A DNA stretch of 64,000 nucleotides, from NCBI RefSeq assembly GCF_000024605.1, contig NC_013385.1, positions 1 to 64,000 of the forward strand, in the 5' to 3' direction. Numbering within the stretch: the stretch's first letter is position 1; the number at the start of each line of letters is the position of its first letter. The notes beneath the pieces were generated by a model, which was given only the letters and a program-made list of their open reading frames with translations, was not told the DNA's origin and made no database searches. Shown in pieces: positions 56,625-64,000 of this stretch. This stretch comes from Ammonifex degensii KC4 (GTDB taxonomy: Bacteria; Bacillota; Desulfotomaculia; Desulfotomaculales; Ammonificaceae). Both the position numbers and the translations under genes were made by a program.

Positions 56625-57488
56625 ATGCAGGTAAAGAAGCTCTTGGCGGCGGGTACGCGAAGGCTTCTGGAAGCGGGGATCAAAGAGGCGCGCCTGGAGG
56701 CGGAGGTCTTACTGGCGCATCTCACAAAGCGTGACCGCCTCTTTTTGTATGGTGCGGCCGATTTGTCGGTGCCTTTTCTTACGAAACTCCGCTTCTGGGA
56801 GCTGGTAGGACGCCGGCTGGCCGGGGAACCCTTAGCTTACCTCATCGGGAAAAAGGAGTTTTGGGGGCTGGAACTGGAGGTTACCCCGGCTGTACTTGTT
56901 CCCCGCCCGGAGACCGAGCTCCTGGTGGAGACCGGTTTGGAGAAGGTAAAGGGAAAGGGAAGCCCTATCTTGGTGGACGTGGGGACCGGCAGCGGGGCGG
57001 TAGCGGTGAGTTGGGCGGTGTCCTTACCGCAAGCCCGCCTTTTAGCTCTGGATATAAGTCCGGAGGCCCTGGCCTGCGCGCAGCGTAATGCCCGGCGCCA
57101 CGGGGTAGAGGAAAGAATAACTTTCATGGCGGGCGACCTTCTCTCTCCCTTGAAAGAGACGCCGGTGGCGGGAAAGGTGGATGTGGTAGGGGCCAATCTT
57201 CCCTATATCCCCCGCGCCTTTCTTCCTGCTTTAAGCCGGGAAGTGCGGCGGGAGCCCCGGCAGGCGCTGGACGGCGGCACGGACGGGTTGGCCTTCTACC
57301 GGCGCCTGGTGCTCCAGGCCAAGCAGGTGCTGCGCCCAGGAGGATATCTTCTTTGTGAGATAGCTCCCTGGCAGCGCTCGGGAGCACTTGAGCTTTTCGA
57401 TGAGGATTGGGATGAGCTCGAGGTAAAGCGCGATCTGGCAGGCAGGGCGCGGCTCGTGCTAGCCCGCCTTCGTAGCAAAAGGGCCTGA
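56625..57488 (+). CDS. prmC: Release factor glutamine methyltransferase PrmC
   Basis: 287 residues. The SAM-binding motif VDVGTGSGAVAVSWAVSL is near 116-133. The active-site motif, usually NPPY, reads NLPYIP here (VVGANLPYIPRAFL, near 190), a substitution seen in some relatives. It N5-methylates the GGQ glutamine of RF1, encoded just upstream. Length and context are normal. Confidence 0.93.
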   Translation: MQVKKLLAAGTRRLLEAGIKEARLEAEVLLAHLTKRDRLFLYGAADLSVPFLTKLRFWELVGRRLAGEPLAYLIGKKEFWGLELEVTPAVLVPRPETELLVETGLEKVKGKGSPILVDVGTGSGAVAVSWAVSLPQARLLALDISPEALACAQRNARRHGVEERITFMAGDLLSPLKETPVAGKVDVVGANLPYIPRAFLPALSREVRREPRQALDGGTDGLAFYRRLVLQAKQVLRPGGYLLCEIAPWQRSGALELFDEDWDELEVKRDLAGRARLVLARLRSKRA

Positions 57489-57503
57489 GGAAAGGGTGAA
57501 AAT

Positions 57504-58712
57504 GTGTTGGTTGCTAGGGTCAATAAGCTTTTCCGGCCTTTTGAAACCTTCTTTAAAGACGAGGCGGCCAGTGGTATTGTCCTCCTTGTCGCCACCGTAA
57601 TGGCCCTGATCTTGGCCAACTCGTCCCTTTCCTCTTTTTATTACCAGGTGTTGGAACATCCGGTATCTGTTGGTATCGGCCCTTTTGTCCTTACCGAGTC
57701 GGTACAGCAGTGGATCAACGACGGCTTGATGGCCGTCTTTTTCTTTACCGTGGGCATGGAAATTAAGAGGGAAATCTTGCGGGGAGAATTGAGCGCCCCG
57801 GGTAAAGCCACCTTACCCGTGGTGGCTGCCCTCGGTGGAATGGTGCTTCCTGCCATCATTTACTTGGCCATCAACTGGGGCGCTCCCACTGCCCACGGCT
57901 GGGGAATTCCAATAGCCACTGACATCGCCTTTGCCCTGGGGGTGCTGACCCTGGCGGGCCGCAATGTTCCCCGGGGGCTGGCCGTGTTTCTGACCGCTCT
58001 GGCCATTGCCGACGACCTGGGCGCCATTATCGTCATTGCTCTGTTCCTCACCGAGAAGCTATTTTACCCGGCCCTGCTGGCCGCGGGCTTAGTCTTTCTG
58101 GCACTTCTTCTTCTGAATAAGCTTGGAGTTAGGTGGATACCGGCTTATCTCCTCCTCGGGATTGCTCTGTGGATAGCCGTCTTTGAATCGGGAGTGCACG
58201 CTACCTTGGCCGGTGTTCTCCTGGGCATGGCCATTCCCGCCGAGCCCAGGTCCGGCGAGCAGCATTCTCCTCTGGAAAAACTGGAGTGCCGCCTGGTTCC
58301 GTGGGTGTCCTTTGGCATTCTTCCCATCTTTGCTTTGGCCAACGCCGGTATTACCCTGCAGATGGAGTACTTTAAAGAGATAGTTAATACTCCTGTTTTC
58401 TGGGGCGTGGTGCTGGGCTTGTTCTTGGGGAAACAGCTAGGGGTCTTTCTCTTTTCCTACGCCCTGGTGCGCGCCGGGATGGCCACTCTTCCGGACGAAG
58501 TTAGTTGGGGCAAGCTCTACGGGGCAGGAATTTTGTGCGGGATCGGTTTTACCATGTCGATCTTCATAGCCGGGCTTTCTCTGAAAGACCCGGTATCTCT
58601 GGAAGCTGCCAAGCTGGGGATCATCTGCGCCTCCCTGGTCAGTGGGATAGTGGGAGTCGGAGTGTTAAGATTAATGGAAACCTTGAAGAAAGAGGTGTCT
58701 GCGCGGAGCTAG
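57504..58712 (+). CDS. nhaA: Na+/H+ antiporter NhaA
   Basis: 402 residues with about 12 membrane helices. The ion-binding aspartate pair is in LAIADDLGAIIVIALF. Other family marks are GMEIKREILRGELS, WGIPIATDIAFALG and MSIFIAGLSL. It exchanges sodium for protons. NhaA is uncommon in Clostridia, so acquisition by transfer is possible. It follows prmC by 15 bases. Two hairpins (58752-58770 and 58779-58795) follow its stop without a clear T run. Confidence 0.94.
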   Translation: MLVARVNKLFRPFETFFKDEAASGIVLLVATVMALILANSSLSSFYYQVLEHPVSVGIGPFVLTESVQQWINDGLMAVFFFTVGMEIKREILRGELSAPGKATLPVVAALGGMVLPAIIYLAINWGAPTAHGWGIPIATDIAFALGVLTLAGRNVPRGLAVFLTALAIADDLGAIIVIALFLTEKLFYPALLAAGLVFLALLLLNKLGVRWIPAYLLLGIALWIAVFESGVHATLAGVLLGMAIPAEPRSGEQHSPLEKLECRLVPWVSFGILPIFALANAGITLQMEYFKEIVNTPVFWGVVLGLFLGKQLGVFLFSYALVRAGMATLPDEVSWGKLYGAGILCGIGFTMSIFIAGLSLKDPVSLEAAKLGIICASLVSGIVGVGVLRLMETLKKEVSARS

Positions 58713-58844
58713 AGGCGACATACCTTTCGCTGCCGTCATGATACTCTTATTGAAAGAGCGGGTCTCTTTCCGAGGAGGTTCGTAGCAGCTACGAAAAAGA
58801 AAACTGTCGTTGACTATTTGTGACTAATTTACTATCGTGAAGGC

Positions 58845-58993
58845 ATGGAGCTTTTATCTATTGGGAAAGCGGCGAAGATGCTGGGCGTACGCCCGAACAG
58901 GCTGCGGGCGTGGGGAAAGTACGACAAAAAGTCCGGCAGGGTTTCCGGGAGCTGATCGAGGGTGCGGAGAAAGCACAAAAGGGAGAAGTTTAG
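58845..58993 (+). pseudogene. MerR-like HTH ORF, apparently frameshifted (IS607 TnpA-like)
   Basis: From ATG 58845 a DNA-binding head reads MELLSIGKAAKMLGVRPNRL, then RAWGKYDKKSGRV, stopping at TGA 58953. One extra T in GTTTCC would continue as FRELIEGAEKAQKGE to TAG 58991. The head resembles the MerR-type N-terminus of IS607 serine recombinases, whose catalytic part is absent. A promoter TTGACT-17-TATCGT lies at 58810-58838. It overlaps the TnpB-related start. Confidence 0.5.
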
Positions 58994-60647
58994 CATTACA
59001 GTCTGCGGGGAGTTCTTCCCGGAAGTTTATCCTGCCTTCCGGTCGGCAAAGTGGAGCCGTGGTGAGGAAGACCCGCTGGAAACGGAGATGCGGCTCTTCT
59101 GTGCCTGCGAACGGTGGGCCTACAACCGGCTCTTGGAAGGCACCTCCCGGGACGAAATTAAGAAGCGCGGCCAGGAGCTTTTCGGGCTCAACTCCCGGTA
59201 CGTGGACGACGCGTGCTTAAAAGCCCAGGCCCTGCTTCACTCCCAGAAAGAGCTCCTGGCACAGGAAGTAGAGGAGACGGAAAAGAAGCTGGGCCGCGCC
59301 AGGAAGAAGCTCGGCTTAGCCATGAAGAAGCTGGCCAGGGCCGAAAAGAAGGGCGCCGCCCCTGCCGTGCTGGAAAAGCTGCGCCTGGCGGTCAAGGGCC
59401 GCGCTTCACGCGTAGCCTCCTTGGAAAAGAAACTGACCGAACTCAACTCCCACCTGGAAAACGGCACCCTTCCCAAGCTGGTCTTCGGCGGCAGGAAGCT
59501 CTGGAAGAGGGTTTGCAAAGGCCGGGCCACGCGGGAGGAGTGGCGGCACGCCCGCAAAAACCGCCTCTACTCCCGTGGGGACGAAGAGAAAGGCGGCAAC
59601 CCGAACATCAAAGTCTTCCACCGGAACGGGGAGTTCTACCTGTCGGTGGCCATCTCCCACCTCTCGGAGAAGATAGGTGAGGACAAGCTTGGCCGCCCGA
59701 AGATGAGCCGCGCCCCGAGAGTGGAGGGCAGGCTCTGGCTGCCGGAGAAGCACCGTGGCCTGGTCAGGATCTGGCTGGCCATGAAACTGCCCTACACGGC
59801 GGAGCTGATGCACACTCCAGAGGGGCGGTACCTGGTCCACCTGACGTTTGACCTGGGCGGGCTCAAGGAGCCTGACTTCGTGAGGGGCTGCCTTGCCCTG
59901 GACACCAACCCCGACGGGGTGGCTTTGTGCAACGTCGGCACCACGGGCCTGCCGGAGCCCTGGCCGGAAGGCCTCCAAGCCGTCCCCTACCCGGGCAACC
60001 TGGGCAAGTACGAAGGGGAGTTCCAGGTCATAACCTACCCCTCGGGCTTCATGTACATTAGGGTGCCCGACCTGGCTTACACTTCCGGCTTCCGGCGGGA
60101 CTACCTGATAGGCGTGCTGGCCAAGGTAGTGGTGGGCGTAGCCTTTTTCCTGGGCAAACCTGTAGTCCTGGAGGACTTAGACTTCGGCAAGGACCGGCTG
60201 GACACTAGCAGAAAGTTTAACCGCATGGCTTCCAACTTCCCCTACGCCAAGATGGTGGAGGCGGTGTGCAGGAGGGCGGCCAAGGAAGGTGTGCCCTTTA
60301 AGCTGGTACCGCCGCGGCACACCTCCACCATCGGGTACTGGAAGTACATGAGGCGCTATGCGGTCCCGGTGCACTGTGCGGCGGCACTAAGTGCAGGCCG
60401 CCGGGTCATGGGCTTCAAAGAGAAGATCACGCGGGAAGTTAAGGAGTTCGTGCTCCGGGTCAAGCAGAGACTTACTTCCGGTGATTCCTTGCCTGGGGAA
60501 GGAAGAGGGATGACCCGGGAGGTCAGGGCCCTGCTTGCCCGGCTGGAAAAGAAGCTTTCCCTGCACAACGGGCTTGCCCGCTGGCAGCAGGAAAGCTTCG
60601 GTTCCTGCTGGCGCGAGCTTAAAGAGCTGGCTCTGGCTTTCCGGTGA
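58962..60647 (+). CDS. TnpB-related RuvC-fold protein (IS200/IS605/IS607 accessory type)
   Basis: 561 residues from GTG 58962. A lysine-rich coiled region spans about 95-165 (QEVEETEKKLGRARKKLGLA). RuvC-I is CLALDTNPDGVAL (Asp near 311) and RuvC-II is VVLEDLDFGKD (Glu near 406). The third motif, normally DxNAA, reads HCAAALSAGRRVMGF near 477, with His where Asp is expected. The CxxC zinc ribbon of canonical TnpB is missing. It belongs to the TnpB-related branch common in thermophilic Firmicutes. It could be an RNA-guided nuclease with altered chemistry or a nuclease-dead binder. No transposase TnpA is intact nearby. Confidence 0.82.
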   Translation: MRRKHKREKFSITVCGEFFPEVYPAFRSAKWSRGEEDPLETEMRLFCACERWAYNRLLEGTSRDEIKKRGQELFGLNSRYVDDACLKAQALLHSQKELLAQEVEETEKKLGRARKKLGLAMKKLARAEKKGAAPAVLEKLRLAVKGRASRVASLEKKLTELNSHLENGTLPKLVFGGRKLWKRVCKGRATREEWRHARKNRLYSRGDEEKGGNPNIKVFHRNGEFYLSVAISHLSEKIGEDKLGRPKMSRAPRVEGRLWLPEKHRGLVRIWLAMKLPYTAELMHTPEGRYLVHLTFDLGGLKEPDFVRGCLALDTNPDGVALCNVGTTGLPEPWPEGLQAVPYPGNLGKYEGEFQVITYPSGFMYIRVPDLAYTSGFRRDYLIGVLAKVVVGVAFFLGKPVVLEDLDFGKDRLDTSRKFNRMASNFPYAKMVEAVCRRAAKEGVPFKLVPPRHTSTIGYWKYMRRYAVPVHCAAALSAGRRVMGFKEKITREVKEFVLRVKQRLTSGDSLPGEGRGMTREVRALLARLEKKLSLHNGLARWQQESFGSCWRELKELALAFR

Positions 60648-60929
60648 CCCCGTTTAGCCGGTGTCGGACAAACCGGTAGGCGTCCTAACAGGACGGTGCC
60701 CGCGGTGGCGAACTGACGCCACCCCTATCCCGGCAAACTCCGACCTGCGGGTGCAGAAGCACCCCGTGAAGTCCGTGCAGGCGAGTCCGGGGTACGGGAG
60801 GAGAGAACTCTTCCGCGGGCACTCCGGGTGGGACTCCCGGGCCGAGGTCCCCTGTCGCCCTGCTGTCCTCCCCAGGGGACAGCAAATCAAGTATCCGGAA
60901 AGGAGGCGAACACCTGGTCTGGGGGCCGG
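60648..60929 (+). ncRNA. Hairpin-rich segment, candidate omega/guide RNA of the TnpB-related protein
   Basis: The 280 bases after the stop hold no gene but at least four perfect stems: CGTCCT/AGGACG (60681-60695), GGTGGCG/CGCCACC (60704-60723), GGGTGC/GCACCC around AGAA (60749-60764) and GTCCCCTG/CAGGGGAC (60847-60880). A CCGGT/ACCGG stem begins near 60659. The GGGTGCAGAAGCACCC loop resembles the right-end hairpin of IS605/IS607 omega RNAs. Exact 5' and guide ends cannot be set by eye. Confidence 0.5.
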
Positions 60930-60955
60930 CTTGACTGGAAACAGTCAAGTTTTTT
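60930..60955 (+). terminator. Intrinsic terminator after the structured RNA region
   Basis: CTTGACTG and CAGTCAAG pair in a perfect 8-bp stem around GAAA, followed by six T. Confidence 0.9.
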
Positions 60956-60970
60956 GAACCAGGTAGATGG

Positions 60971-61987
60971 ATGTTTACCAAGGTGTGGCGGGTCGACCCC
61001 TTACGACCCGAAAGCCTGGCACTGGAGGAAGCGGGGGAGCTCTTGAGACGAGGGGAACTGGTAGCCTTCCCCACGGAGACGGTATACGGCCTGGGAGCAG
61101 CGGCGACCCAGGATGAGGCCCTGCGCCGGGTCTTCGCGGTAAAAGGACGCCCGGCTCGCAAGCCCCTCACCCTGCACCTGGCAGACCCTGAGGAGGTTTT
61201 CCGGTACGTGAAAGAGGTTCCCTCTACGGCCCGCCGGCTCATCTCCTCCTTCTGGCCCGGGCCCCTCACTCTGATACTTCCTGCTGCTTCCGGGCTGCCA
61301 CCGAGCCTTACGGCCGGGGGGGAGACCGTGGGGATTCGGGTGCCCGATCATGCAGTGGCGCAGGAACTCATCCGGATGGCCGGCCTTCCCCTGGCGGCAC
61401 CCAGCGCCAACCTCTCTGGGCGGCCTGCTCCCACCAAGGCTGCGCACGTGCTCGCCGAACTGGGGGGAAAGATAGCGGGGGTGCTGGACGGTGGTCCTAC
61501 TCCCTTAGGGATAGAGTCCACGGTGGTGGAGGTAAGGGGGGAAGAGCTCGTCGTCCGGCGGGTGGGAGCCCTTCTGCCGGAGGAGATAGAGGAGAGGACG
61601 GGAATTAAGCCCTTGGTGGCTCCGGCCGAAGGGGAAGGGCGGTGGTGGCTAAAAGCGCCGCTTGTCTTGGTGGAGGGGGAAGTGCCTGAGCAGGTAGTGG
61701 CGCGGGTTCTGGCCGAAGCCTCCCGGCAAGACCGGGTGGGCCGGCGGGTAGGGGTGCTCACCCGTGAAGAGAGGGTGGGGCTTTATCAGCCCTTCACGGC
61801 CCTGGCCTGTGGCCGGGTGGAGGACGGGCCCCGTAGCGTGGCCGCTGCCTTTTACGCCGCCTTGCGGGATATAGAGGAGCGGGTGGAGATCATAGTGGCG
61901 GAAGCGGTGGTGGCGGAGGTAGGGAAGGTGGTGCTCCTGCGGCTGCGGGAGATGGCTGCCGAGAGGTACGAGGCAGGTAGGAGTTAA
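60971..61987 (+). CDS. ywlC: L-threonylcarbamoyladenylate synthase (Sua5/YwlC type)
   Basis: 338 residues. The YrdC domain covers about 15-205 (GELVAFPTETVYGLGAAATQ, KGRPARKPLTLHL, FWPGPLTLIL, SANLSGRPAPTKAAHV). The C-terminal Sua5 domain spans about 225-338, as in the long two-domain form. It makes threonylcarbamoyl-AMP for t6A at tRNA position 37. ATG 60971 is close to the preceding terminator. Confidence 0.95.
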   Translation: MFTKVWRVDPLRPESLALEEAGELLRRGELVAFPTETVYGLGAAATQDEALRRVFAVKGRPARKPLTLHLADPEEVFRYVKEVPSTARRLISSFWPGPLTLILPAASGLPPSLTAGGETVGIRVPDHAVAQELIRMAGLPLAAPSANLSGRPAPTKAAHVLAELGGKIAGVLDGGPTPLGIESTVVEVRGEELVVRRVGALLPEEIEERTGIKPLVAPAEGEGRWWLKAPLVLVEGEVPEQVVARVLAEASRQDRVGRRVGVLTREERVGLYQPFTALACGRVEDGPRSVAAAFYAALRDIEERVEIIVAEAVVAEVGKVVLLRLREMAAERYEAGRS

Positions 61988-61992
61988 ACCCT

Positions 61993-62544
61993 ATGGAGTG
62001 GTTGACCTTATTTCTGCTGGCGGTGGTGCTGGGTACCGATGCCTTCTCGGTAGCGGTGGGGCTGGGGCTGGGTGCTTTTTTGGGTCGGAGGCAGGTGCTG
62101 GGGCTGGTCTTCACCGTGGCGGCCTACCACGTCTTCATGCCCCTGGCGGGCTGGTGGACGGGAAGGGTGGTGGAGTTCTTCTTGGGCAGGCTGGCCTCTT
62201 TTCTGGGAGCAGCCGTGCTGATTTACCTGGGGCTGCGTCTGGTCTGGAGCAACTTTCGCCTGGCCGAAGAGGAACCCCCTGTCCTGCGCTCCGGCTTTTG
62301 GGGTACATTGCTCTTGGGAGCTTCGGTGAGCCTCGACGCCTTAAGCGTAGGTTTCTCTTTAGGGGTTTACCATTTTCCCCCCTTGCTCGTGGCCTTGGTC
62401 TGCGGAGCGATAGCGGGCCTCATGACCGCTCTGGGGCTGGGGCTTGGGCGCTTGGCGGGGGTTCTGGTCGGCCGCCGGGCGCAGCTGGTAGGGGGATTGG
62501 TGCTCATAGGAGTAGGGCTTCACTTTCTGCAAGGAGTGGGATAG
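61993..62544 (+). CDS. mntP: Manganese efflux pump MntP
   Basis: 183 residues in six membrane helices arranged as two repeats, each with an acidic motif: VVLGTDAFSVAVGLGL and GASVSLDALSVGFSLG. The aspartates are the metal-binding residues of the DUF204/MntP family. It exports Mn2+ to limit toxicity. It lies five bases after ywlC and ends against the next ATG. Confidence 0.92.
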   Translation: MEWLTLFLLAVVLGTDAFSVAVGLGLGAFLGRRQVLGLVFTVAAYHVFMPLAGWWTGRVVEFFLGRLASFLGAAVLIYLGLRLVWSNFRLAEEEPPVLRSGFWGTLLLGASVSLDALSVGFSLGVYHFPPLLVALVCGAIAGLMTALGLGLGRLAGVLVGRRAQLVGGLVLIGVGLHFLQGVG

Positions 62545-63009
62545 ATGGCGCGTAAAGTACTTTTCGTGTGCAGCGGCAATACCTGTCGTTCCCCCATGGC
62601 CGAGGGAATCTTCCGGCAACTGCTGGGGGCTTATGGAGTGGACGACGTGGAGGTCTCTTCCGCCGGGCTTTACGCCCTGGAGGGCATGCCGGCTTCCGAA
62701 GAAGCGGTGACGGCCTTGGCCGAATGGGGGATAGATATAAGCGGGCACCGGGCACGCCGGGTGACTCAAGAGATGCTGACGGAGGCCGATCTGGTGCTGG
62801 CCATGACCGAACGACACAAGGCCCACCTCCTGGAGCTGGCGCCCGAGGCTAAGGAGAAAATCTTTACTTTGGGTGAGTACGCGGGCCAGCCTAAAGATGT
62901 AGACGATCCTATCGGCCTTCCCCTGCACTACTACCGGCAGTACGCCGAAGAAATAAGGCAGCTTTGCCGGCTGGCCTTAGAAAGATTCTTAGGGGGGCAG
63001 GAACGCTGA
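62545..63009 (+). CDS. ywlE: Low-molecular-weight protein-arginine/tyrosine phosphatase (YwlE-like)
   Basis: 154 residues. The active-site P-loop is VCSGNTCRSPMAEG near residues 8-21 (CX5R with Thr, as in arginine phosphatase YwlE). The general-acid aspartate is in VDDPIGLPLHYYRQ near 115. Neighbours ywlC-mntP-ywlE-rpiB-glyA follow the Bacillus order, supporting YwlE. Substrate preference, Arg-P or Tyr-P, is inferred. Confidence 0.9.
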   Translation: MARKVLFVCSGNTCRSPMAEGIFRQLLGAYGVDDVEVSSAGLYALEGMPASEEAVTALAEWGIDISGHRARRVTQEMLTEADLVLAMTERHKAHLLELAPEAKEKIFTLGEYAGQPKDVDDPIGLPLHYYRQYAEEIRQLCRLALERFLGGQER

Positions 63010-63054
63010 AGCTTGCCTGCGAATTAACTCCTTTTTAAGGAAGGTGAGCAGCAA

Positions 63055-63504
63055 GTGAAAATAGCCATAGGTTCGGATCACGGCGGCTTTCAGCTCAAAA
63101 AAACCATCTGCCGCTTCCTCGAGGAGGAGGGTATAGCCTACCAGGATTTCGGCACCTACTCCTCCGAGTCTTGCGACTATCCGGACATAGCCTTCGCTGT
63201 GGCGGAGGCGGTGGCGCGCGGGGAGTTCGATCGGGGGATTTTGATTTGCGGCACCGGCATAGGGATGGCTATTGCGGCCAATAAGGTGCCGGGGATAAGG
63301 GCAGCTTTGTGTCACGATACCTATTCAGCCCGCATGTCCCGGGAGCATAACGATGCCAACGTGTTAACCTTAGGAGAGCGGGTAGTAGGACCAGGCCTGG
63401 CCGTGGAAATAGTTAAGGCCTGGCTCTCTTCTTCCTTTGCAGGAGAGCGGCACAGCCGCCGCGTGGAGAAAATCAAGGCGCGCGAAAGAGGAGGTTCGAA
63501 GTAG
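63055..63504 (+). CDS. rpiB: Ribose-5-phosphate isomerase B
   Basis: 149 residues from GTG 63055 behind AAGGTGAG (MKIAIGSDHGGFQLK). Active-site parts are GSDHGGF, CGTGIGMAIAANKVPGIRAA (catalytic Cys near 66) and SREHNDANVLTLGER. It interconverts ribulose 5-phosphate and ribose 5-phosphate, a substrate of the PdxS encoded upstream. The stop is adjacent to the glyA start. Confidence 0.96.
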   Translation: MKIAIGSDHGGFQLKKTICRFLEEEGIAYQDFGTYSSESCDYPDIAFAVAEAVARGEFDRGILICGTGIGMAIAANKVPGIRAALCHDTYSARMSREHNDANVLTLGERVVGPGLAVEIVKAWLSSSFAGERHSRRVEKIKARERGGSK

Positions 63505-64000
63505 TTGCGCAGGATTTTGCAACCTTTGGAGGAAGTCGATCCGGAAGTTTTTCAGGCTATAGAAGAAGAAAAGCGGCGGCAGGAAGAGAAGCTGGTACTC
63601 ATCGCCTCCGAGAACTTCGCCAGCCGCGCCGTGATGGCGGCCCAGGGTTCGGTCTTAACCAACAAATACGCCGAGGGCTACCCGGGGAAGCGCTATTACG
63701 GGGGCTGCGAGCTCGTGGACGTGGTGGAGGAGCTGGCCATAGAGCGGGCCAAGGCACTTTTCGGGGCAGAACACGCCAACGTTCAGCCGCATTCAGGAAC
63801 ACAAGCCAACTTTGCCGTCTACTTCGCCTTGCTTAAGCCAGGCGACGTCATCATGGGCATGGACCTGGCCCACGGGGGCCATCTCACCCACGGTAGCCCG
63901 GTCAATATGTCGGGTGTTTACTTCCGCTTCGTCCCTTACGGGGTAAGACGAGACACCGGTACCATCGACTACGATGAAGTGGCGGAGCTGGCCAGGCGCC
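63505..64000 (+). CDS. glyA: Serine hydroxymethyltransferase, 5' part (cut by window end)
   Basis: From TTG 63505, after GAGGAGG, 165 residues are visible: [53 protein letters not shown] and [12 protein letters not shown]. These are standard SHMT N-terminal motifs; the PLP lysine lies beyond the window. It converts serine to glycine and methylene-tetrahydrofolate, complementing the serine genes near 11 kb. Confidence 0.95.
   Translation, partial: MRRILQPLEEVDPEVFQAIEEEKRRQEEKLVLIASENFASRAVMAAQGSVLTNKYAEGYPGKRYYGGCELVDVVEELAIERAKALFGAEHANVQPHSGTQANFAVYFALLKPGDVIMGMDLAHGGHLTHGSPVNMSGVYFRFVPYGVRRDTGTIDYDEVAELARR

Noticed and set aside
58752-58795. Terminator of nhaA
   Set aside because: Two clean hairpins are present, but the second is followed by A-rich, not T-rich, sequence on the plus strand.

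Overview
The window reads as the replication-origin end of a chromosome from a GC-rich, thermophilic, anaerobic, endospore-forming Firmicute of the Clostridia. The evidence is the gene order dnaA-dnaN-recF-remB-gyrB-gyrA, frequent GTG/TTG starts behind strong purine-rich ribosome sites, sporulation/germination genes (sleB, ypeB), a SCIFF peptide with its radical-SAM maturase, a T-box leader, and a dissimilatory sulfite-reduction module (ferredoxin-dsrM-dsrK-dsrC-dsrN). The set resembles Ammonifex or a close relative; that name is my inference from gene content, not a database match.

Layout. 1-8.5 kb: oriC with DnaA boxes and the replication/topoisomerase genes. 8.5-14.2 kb: pyridoxal phosphate synthase (pdxS-pdxT) and a serine block (class V aminotransferase, serA, serS), then tRNA-Glu and tRNA-Gly. 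14.36-22.76 kb: an integrative element inserted in the 3' end of tRNA-Gly. It is bounded by a 23-bp direct repeat and carries a tyrosine integrase, three XRE-type regulators, a coiled-coil cargo protein, a CHC2 primase-like protein, a P-loop helicase-like ATPase, an AlpA/Xis-like protein, an 850-bp repeat-rich non-coding tract, and several very short single-pass membrane ORFs coupled to neighbouring stop codons. 22.8-27.4 kb: CBS-ACT protein, scfA/scfB, an M23 peptidase and a TPR protein. 27.6-31.9 kb: the dsr module. 31.9-34.5 kb: cutA, endonuclease V, a DUF169 protein and a HEPN/MNT pair with three operator-like repeats. 34.6-36.7 kb: sleB and a ypeB split by what looks like a one-base frameshift. 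36.9-40.4 kb: a large surface protein of mosaic base composition and a TolC-family protein. 40.4-42.0 kb: an ISLre2-type insertion sequence.

42.1-58.7 kb: a T-box-led Lrp/aminotransferase pair, argS, pyrG, sppA, a receiver-domain protein, fba, an fsa/talC gene that seems to start at ATC, rho, rpmE, a DUF1385 membrane protein, prfA-prmC and nhaA. 58.8-60.96 kb: a TnpB-related (RuvC-fold) gene preceded by a broken MerR-like HTH ORF and followed by a 280-nt hairpin-rich segment that may be its guide RNA. 61-64 kb: threonylcarbamoyl-AMP synthase, mntP, an arginine/tyrosine phosphatase, rpiB and the beginning of glyA, which runs off the window.

The most promising places for undescribed biology are the tRNA-Gly element with its coupled mini-membrane proteins and operator array, and the TnpB-related locus with a changed third RuvC motif and a structured downstream RNA. 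All functions are read from sequence motifs by eye; no search or structure computation was run.
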